From NCBI GenBank assembly GCA_963666875.2, contig CAXXPU010000020.1, positions 38,655-102,654 of the forward strand: a DNA stretch of 64,000 bases, in the 5' to 3' direction. A program made the position numbers and the translations under genes. Position 1 is the first letter of the stretch. Each line of letters opens with the position of its first letter. This stretch comes from G963662655 sp963666875 (lineage in GTDB: Bacteria > Cloacimonadota > Cloacimonadia > Cloacimonadales > JAIOQZ01). The notes under the pieces were generated by a model, which saw only the letters and a list, made by a program, of their open reading frames with translations, was not told where the DNA came from and ran no database searches. Of this stretch, positions 59,358 to 64,000 are shown in pieces.

Positions 59358-60806
59358 TCAAAACTGGAAATAGATAAACTGTTGTTCCGAGCCGCCAAAC
59401 CAGAAGATCGACAGCACAATTATATAGTACATCGCATATCGATACGCCGTTTTCCACGTCAGACCAAGGCGCTCCAGTGCAAACTGGCAGTCGCGCCCCA
59501 TCCATTCGATCAGAAGCATGGTCATACTCAAGAGTAGAACGTAAAATGCCTCTCCCCTGCCCGAGAAGAACGGGATCGATATCAATGACGACGAGAATAA
59601 TCGGGCAATATAGCCGAACGCATGCCCCAGGCTCTCCGCGCGGAAGAATATCCAGGCGAACACGGTCAATCCGAAGGTGACCAGCATCGAGATCAATTCA
59701 CGGATGCTGGGAAAGAATCGACCTTCCGCTATGACGTCCAGATTCTTCCGGTTGTTCTTCATCAGCATCAGTGGCAGGAAATAGATGGCATTCAACGCCC
59801 CCCAGACGATGAAGGTCCAGTTTGCGCCATGCCAGAAACCGCTTACGATGAAGATGGCAAACGTGTTGCGTATTTTCTTCCAGATACTGCCGCGACTTCC
59901 ACCCAGCGGGATGTAGAGGTAGTCCCGAAACCAGGTCGAGAGCGAGATATGCCACCGCCTCCAGAATTCGGCGATATCGCGCGAGAAATACGGGAATGCG
60001 AAGTTCCGCATCAGGCTGAAACCGAAAAGCCGCGCGGTACCGATCGCGATGTCCGAGTAGCCGGAGAAATCGCCGTATATCTGAAAGGTAAAAAACAGGA
60101 CACCGAGTAGCAGTGTCGAGCCGCTGTAATCCTGATAATCACTGAATATCAGGTTCACATAGTGCGCACACTGGTCGGCGATCACGATCTTCTTGAACAG
60201 TCCCCATAAAATCTGCCGCATGCCGTCAACTGCCTTACTATAATCGAACGTGCGCTTCTCGTAGAACTGAGGTAGAAGATGGGTCGCCCGTTCTATGGGT
60301 CCGGCGACAAGCTGCGGAAAAAAGCTGACAAAGGCTGCAAACTCGATGAAATCCCGGGTTGGTTCTAACTTACGTCGATAGACGTCGATGGTATAGCTCA
60401 ACGTTTGAAAAGTATAAAAGCTGATTCCCACCGGCAATATAATTTGGAGCGAGCTCGCATGGATCTCGTATCCGAAGAACGTAAACGCACGAATAAAATT
60501 GTCCAGAAAGAAGTTATAATACTTGAAGAATCCCAGGAATCCGAGATTGACGACGATACTCGTCCAGAGTAGAAATCTTCTCCAAGGAAGCCGTTCCTCG
60601 TTCTTGAGCCTGAGTCCGACGGTATAATCGACCAGCGTACTGAACAGAATCAGCGAGAGAAATCGCCAATCCCACCAGCCGTAAAAGAAATAACTTGCGA
60701 CCACCAGCAGAAAATTCTGCCATCGCAGGTTCCGATTGACCACGAACCAGTAGAGAATAAACACGACCGGCAAGAATGTCGCAAAATCTATTGTATTGAA
60801 TAGCAT
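59358..60806 (-). CDS. MBOAT-family membrane O-acyltransferase (AlgI-like, copy 2)
   Basis: A 482-residue polytopic protein, the same length as copy 1. It has SFFPQLVAGPIERATHLLPQF, FWRRWHISLSTWFRDYLYIPLG and GFWHGANWTFIVWG (catalytic His near residue 325). Probable acyl donor channel for polysaccharide O-acetylation with its SGNH partner. Confidence 0.92.
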   Translation of the reverse strand: MLFNTIDFATFLPVVFILYWFVVNRNLRWQNFLLVVASYFFYGWWDWRFLSLILFSTLVDYTVGLRLKNEERLPWRRFLLWTSIVVNLGFLGFFKYYNFFLDNFIRAFTFFGYEIHASSLQIILPVGISFYTFQTLSYTIDVYRRKLEPTRDFIEFAAFVSFFPQLVAGPIERATHLLPQFYEKRTFDYSKAVDGMRQILWGLFKKIVIADQCAHYVNLIFSDYQDYSGSTLLLGVLFFTFQIYGDFSGYSDIAIGTARLFGFSLMRNFAFPYFSRDIAEFWRRWHISLSTWFRDYLYIPLGGSRGSIWKKIRNTFAIFIVSGFWHGANWTFIVWGALNAIYFLPLMLMKNNRKNLDVIAEGRFFPSIRELISMLVTFGLTVFAWIFFRAESLGHAFGYIARLFSSSLISIPFFSGRGEAFYVLLLSMTMLLIEWMGRDCQFALERLGLTWKTAYRYAMYYIIVLSIFWFGGSEQQFIYFQF

Positions 60807-61194
60807 GGCATCAAGTACCGTATCGACCTAAAATTCCACAAACACATATCGTTTCGGTCTTTCCTGTTCTAATATTTTATCCAGTTTTTATATCAGTATG
60901 GAATACTCGTTTGGCAGCCGTCTCGATGTCAATGTTTTTTCCGTACGTCACTGACAACTGCAAACCGTTCGTGGTTTTATCGCAGAAATCCAGGCTGACT
61001 CCTTAGCCGTTTTCAACGTCTATAGAAGGTTAATAGAAGCAAATTAAACCTGGAACCCCTTGATGGCGCGGCTTTGACGGTTGCAACCGAAAAAAAAGCA
61101 GGAAAAACTGGACAATATACCCCTATCTGAGTGGTTTTGTTTCGCATTCATGCTGACAACATGATGGAAATCGCATAGCACAGGAGTATTAGAC
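60807..61194. other. Intergenic leader region between divergent MBOAT and rpsA
   Basis: Holds the two divergent leaders. On the minus strand TTGACA near 60934 could serve the MBOAT gene. On the plus strand TTGACG near 61078 may serve rpsA. ATACCCCT at about 61118 resembles the mobile-element end but has no partner. No gene is visible. Confidence 0.4.
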
Positions 61195-62721
61195 ATGGTA
61201 TTAGAAAATCCTGAAGAAACAAAAATCCAGGAAGGACAGGAAACAGCAGGCGAAGAGACTGTTGAAGTCACTGAAGTGACCGAAACCGAAACCGAAACTG
61301 TTGATGATGATCAACCCACTGAAGAAGCTGAGGAAGAAGATTTCGGTAAAATGCTCGAGGAATCGATGCCCCGGACGTTTGAAATCCAGGAAGGCGACGA
61401 AGTATCCGGTACGATCGTAAACATTACCGACCTCTACATATTTGTCACCCTTGGAGACAAGCTTGACGCCATCGCCGAGAAAACCGAATATGTGAACGAG
61501 GAAGGCGAACTTCCCTTCAAGATCGGCGACGCCCTCAGCGGTTACATTGTTAAAAAGAGTGATACGGAAACCATCATCGCCAAGAGCTTTTCCAAATCCC
61601 ATGCATCTAAGACCGTTCTTCTGGATGCGCACGAACGGAAAATCCCGGTTACCGGTAAAGTCATCAGCATCATCAAGGGTGGCTTCACGGTGAACCTGCT
61701 CGGCGCGAGAGCGTTCTGTCCCGTTTCGCAGATCGATCTGGGACCCGTTTCCGACACCTCGAAATATATCAATCAGGAATACGAATTCGAGATCACCGAA
61801 TACAGCGAGAGCGGACGAAACATCATCGTTTCTCGCCGTGTTCTGCTTCAGAAACAGCGTGAAGTGTTGCGTAAAGAAACACTCGACAAACTCGAAGCCG
61901 GCAATATTCTCAAAGGCAAGGTAACTCGCCTGACCAACTTCGGCGCGTTCATCGATATCGGTGGCGTGGAAGGTTTGCTTCATATCTCGGAAATCGCCTG
62001 GAAACATGTCGAATCTCCGTCCGATCTGCTCAACATCGGCGACGAAATCGATGTAAAGGTCATCCGGCTCAAAGGCAATAAAATTTCTCTGAGTATCAAA
62101 CGCCTCGAGCGAAATCCCGCAGAAGTCGCGCTTGAAGAACTGGAAGAAGATCAGATCGTATCCTGCCGCATCGTTAAAAATGAATCCTTCGGTTCATTTG
62201 CCGAGATAAGAACAGGCGTTCAGGGCCTTATCCCGATCTCCGAAATGCGTCGCGGACGCAGGATCGGACATCCGTCGGAAGTGGTTCAGGAAGGCGACCT
62301 CGTACAGGTTAAGGTTCTTCGCATCGACCGCGAGAAACGGAAAATCTCGCTCTCCCTGAAAGCGCTCGAAGAAGATCCGTGGGACAGCATCGACCAGATC
62401 CTGACCGTCGGACAGATCGTTCACGGAACCATCGATGGCGTCTCGGACTTTGGAACCTTTATCAAGGTGCGCGAAGGTCTTACCGGACTGCTCCCCAAGT
62501 CGCGCATGCGACTCGCAAACATAGCACACACCAATGAAAGCATCGGGCAGGAAATCGATGTGCTGGTTCGTCAGATCGACTACGACAAACGCCGCATCTC
62601 GTTCGACCCGACAGATATCCCCGGCGAAGTGATCGAACGCGAAGGCGACCGCAACTGGCGCGCATACGCTAAGCAGAAATGGGATCCAACCGAAGGAAAC
62701 CCCTTCAAAGACCTCGACTAA
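61195..62721 (+). CDS. rpsA: 30S ribosomal protein S1
   Basis: A 508-residue protein with an acidic, Glu/Thr-rich N-terminal extension (about 1-60) and five S1 RNA-binding domains (about 65-135, 150-225, 240-308, 325-395 and 410-480), each with the GxxV.(R/I)...GxF(I/V) pattern, e.g. VTRLTNFGAFIDIGGVEGLL. Length and domain number match the S1 of other Gram-negative groups that lack domain 6. The ATG follows AGGAG. It binds mRNA on the small subunit. Confidence 0.9.
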   Translation: MVLENPEETKIQEGQETAGEETVEVTEVTETETETVDDDQPTEEAEEEDFGKMLEESMPRTFEIQEGDEVSGTIVNITDLYIFVTLGDKLDAIAEKTEYVNEEGELPFKIGDALSGYIVKKSDTETIIAKSFSKSHASKTVLLDAHERKIPVTGKVISIIKGGFTVNLLGARAFCPVSQIDLGPVSDTSKYINQEYEFEITEYSESGRNIIVSRRVLLQKQREVLRKETLDKLEAGNILKGKVTRLTNFGAFIDIGGVEGLLHISEIAWKHVESPSDLLNIGDEIDVKVIRLKGNKISLSIKRLERNPAEVALEELEEDQIVSCRIVKNESFGSFAEIRTGVQGLIPISEMRRGRRIGHPSEVVQEGDLVQVKVLRIDREKRKISLSLKALEEDPWDSIDQILTVGQIVHGTIDGVSDFGTFIKVREGLTGLLPKSRMRLANIAHTNESIGQEIDVLVRQIDYDKRRISFDPTDIPGEVIEREGDRNWRAYAKQKWDPTEGNPFKDLD

Positions 62722-62742
62722 TACATCAAACTATACACAATG

Positions 62743-62773
62743 AGCCCTTGTCCATGCGGACGAGGGCTTTTTC
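62743..62773 (+). terminator. Rho-independent terminator after rpsA
   Basis: AGCCCTTGTCC-ATGC-GGACGAGGGCT stem (one mismatch) followed by TTTTTC. Confidence 0.88.
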
Positions 62774-62797
62774 ACTTTACGAAAACTCCTTTCCGCT

Positions 62798-63120
62798 ACG
62801 AATGCGAATATTAAAGCAGGAATACCCCTATAATTATCATGCCATGAAAGCCTATGGTTCTGCTTTGCAACGACATACCTATGCTTACCGTTTAAAAAAG
62901 TATGTAAAAAAATCTGACATGAGTATGCAAAATAATTGTTGTCCTTCGACTCCGCTCAGGATGACACAATTATTATGCAACCGTCTGAAATGGATACAGT
63001 TATCCACAGTGTGTCATCCTGAGCGGAGTCGAAGGACACTGTGGATAACATCGATCAATATTCATCGAACCAAGATTCCACAGAAAAATGGGGGTATTCC
63101 AACGAATGCGAATATTAAAG
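62798..63120 (+). mobile_element. Promoter-linked foldback MITE, copy 4 (with 19-bp direct repeats)
   Basis: The element spans 62817-63101 (285 bp), bounded by ACGAATGCGAATATTAAAG at 62798-62816 and 63102-63120. Ends are CAGGAATACCCC and GGGGGTATTCCA. The inner arms use CCTTCGACTCCGC and its complement, a shorter version of the arms in copies 1-3, but still perfectly paired. TAC and TTGACA (63124-63129) follow. It comes directly after the rpsA terminator. Confidence 0.9.
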
Positions 63121-63123
63121 TAC

Positions 63124-63129
63124 TTGACA
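63124..63129 (+). promoter_or_regulatory. -35 box of the last gene
   Basis: TTGACA 3 nt after the right direct repeat of copy 4, about 63 nt before the ATG at 63192. Confidence 0.5.
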
Positions 63130-63191
63130 ACTTCCTTTTCCGCACATTAACTTGAATATTGATTGTCAATTTTCTAAAAAGGAGAACAGAT

Positions 63192-64000
63192 ATGAGAAGG
63201 ATGATTTTCACATTGCTGTTTCTGATGACTGTTAGCCTTATTTTCGCACAACCAAGCAATCCTCATACAATGGCGGGGTTCTTTTACTTTGATAATGGAA
63301 CCGGAATGCATGCAGATATTGGTGTTGCCTTTTATAATGCAACCTATAATTTCGGGACGTACTACTATAACTATCCTGGACATGAAGATACTGCTGAAGG
63401 TACAAGCTATAATGCCACAACCGGCGAGTTGATTATTCAACTTTCAGTAATGCTTGTTCACGTGGCTGGTGATGTCATACATGTCGATGCAATCGATAAT
63501 ATATCTGGCGACACCAGTTCAGGAGAATTCATCATAAGTTCAGGTTCTTGGACCGACATGAATAATATCCTCTTTGGCGCCCCTTATTGGATTCTCTCCG
63601 GTAACATCGGTATGCAAGGCGTAACCTTCACGGGAATCGGAACATATCAGAATGAAGTCGTCTCCGGTGAATCAGGCGACTGGCAATTCGCATGTGATGA
63701 AGGTGCAGAAGTCATGATCACTCCGTCGTTGGAAGGCTATTCCTTCGATCCAGAGTATTACTACGATGATGTCGTTACAGAAAACAACACGGCGATCGAA
63801 TTTATCGTGACCGAATTGCACTATCTAACCGGATACGTTTTTCATATTGATGGCGAAACGATTCATGAAGATCTCGGTATTCACTTCTATACAACGGTAC
63901 CGTGGTTTCAGGATTTCTACTGGAACTGGCCAGGACAGACCGACAATGCGCCAGGCACCCAGTACGATTATGCAAATGGCTTTTGCCAGATTCAGACTGA
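63192..64000 (+). CDS. Exported protein, truncated by the window edge
   Basis: ATG 63192 behind AAAAAGGAG opens a frame with a signal peptide (MRRMIFTLLFLMTVSLIFAQ) that stays open to the end. The visible 269 residues contain repeats around GTYYYNYPGHEDTAEG and FYWNWPGQTDNAPG, Tyr/Gly/Asp-rich, and a carboxypeptidase-regulatory-like or Ig-like segment (EGYSFDPEYYYDD). No family is recognised. It is the fourth exported gene behind a promoter-linked element. Confidence 0.8.
   Translation, partial: MRRMIFTLLFLMTVSLIFAQPSNPHTMAGFFYFDNGTGMHADIGVAFYNATYNFGTYYYNYPGHEDTAEGTSYNATTGELIIQLSVMLVHVAGDVIHVDAIDNISGDTSSGEFIISSGSWTDMNNILFGAPYWILSGNIGMQGVTFTGIGTYQNEVVSGESGDWQFACDEGAEVMITPSLEGYSFDPEYYYDDVVTENNTAIEFIVTELHYLTGYVFHIDGETIHEDLGIHFYTTVPWFQDFYWNWPGQTDNAPGTQYDYANGFCQIQT

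Noticed and set aside
61078..61130. Fifth copy of the promoter-linked element before rpsA
   Set aside because: Only ATACCCCT matches; there is no second end, no foldback arm and no direct repeat.
62679..63155. 158-codon frame running from rpsA through copy 4
   Set aside because: It overlaps the end of rpsA, its terminator and the mobile element in a different frame, and has no start signal.

Overview
The window looks like a chromosomal segment of an uncultured Gram-negative bacterium of the FCB superphylum (Cloacimonadota, Marinimicrobia or KSB1-like). This is inferred from large exported proteins ending in a FlgD-like/Por-type sorting tail (YPNPFNP ... GQxV ... WDG ... SGVYFY), from family C25 and C10 cysteine peptidases, GLUG and beta-helix surface proteins, lipoproteins with LSC or TGC lipoboxes, and a serine-palmitoyltransferase-like enzyme. 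Most promoters show a TTGACA or TTGACG -35 box with a poorly conserved -10. TAA, TAG and TGA all serve as stops. No rRNA, CRISPR array, prophage or replication origin was seen.

Layout. 0.4-7 kb: gingipain-like protease followed by a TldE/TldD pair. 7.1-12.9 kb: minus-strand operon (glycosyltransferase, small membrane protein, SurE, Pcm, small-multidrug-export family protein, cNMP-binding protein, AI-2E-type permease, serine-palmitoyltransferase-like enzyme). 12.9-19.1 kb: minus-strand cluster (MBOAT/SGNH pair, thioesterase, ComEA-like HhH protein, two unknown proteins, RsmD, CysS). 19.4-21.5 kb: housekeeping genes. 21.5-30.6 kb: exported GLUG protein, C10 peptidase, split O-antigen-ligase-like gene, putative outer-membrane protein. 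31-37.8 kb: TPR sensor-like protein diverging from an eight-gene arsenic operon (ArsR, redox protein, ArsP-type permease, thioredoxin, CcdA, DGC protein, ArsC, Acr3). 38.4-48 kb: beta-helix protein, EF-hand lipoprotein, and a compact sigma-54 circuit controlling a receiver-like protein and a 1064-residue exported protein. 48-55.6 kb: S41 peptidase, two tRNAs, lipoproteins, DHH phosphoesterase, TraB-like protein. 55.6-64 kb: IS256-family element, ornithine aminotransferase, a second MBOAT/SGNH pair, ribosomal protein S1, and a truncated exported protein gene.

The most striking observation is a family of four non-coding, foldback mobile elements (285-309 bp, ends ATACCCCC...GGGGGTAT). Each is flanked by a different direct repeat of about 13-19 bp. 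All lie in the same orientation with the repeat ending exactly 3 nt before the TTGACA -35 box of a gene for an exported protein. This suggests a mobile element that targets promoters, or that has been domesticated as a promoter-proximal module for the secretome. Also notable are a complete sigma-54 activator/enhancer/promoter unit, an IS6-like MITE with an 8-bp target duplication, an ArsR-type operator over the ars promoter, and an in-frame TGA splitting the O-antigen-ligase-like gene.
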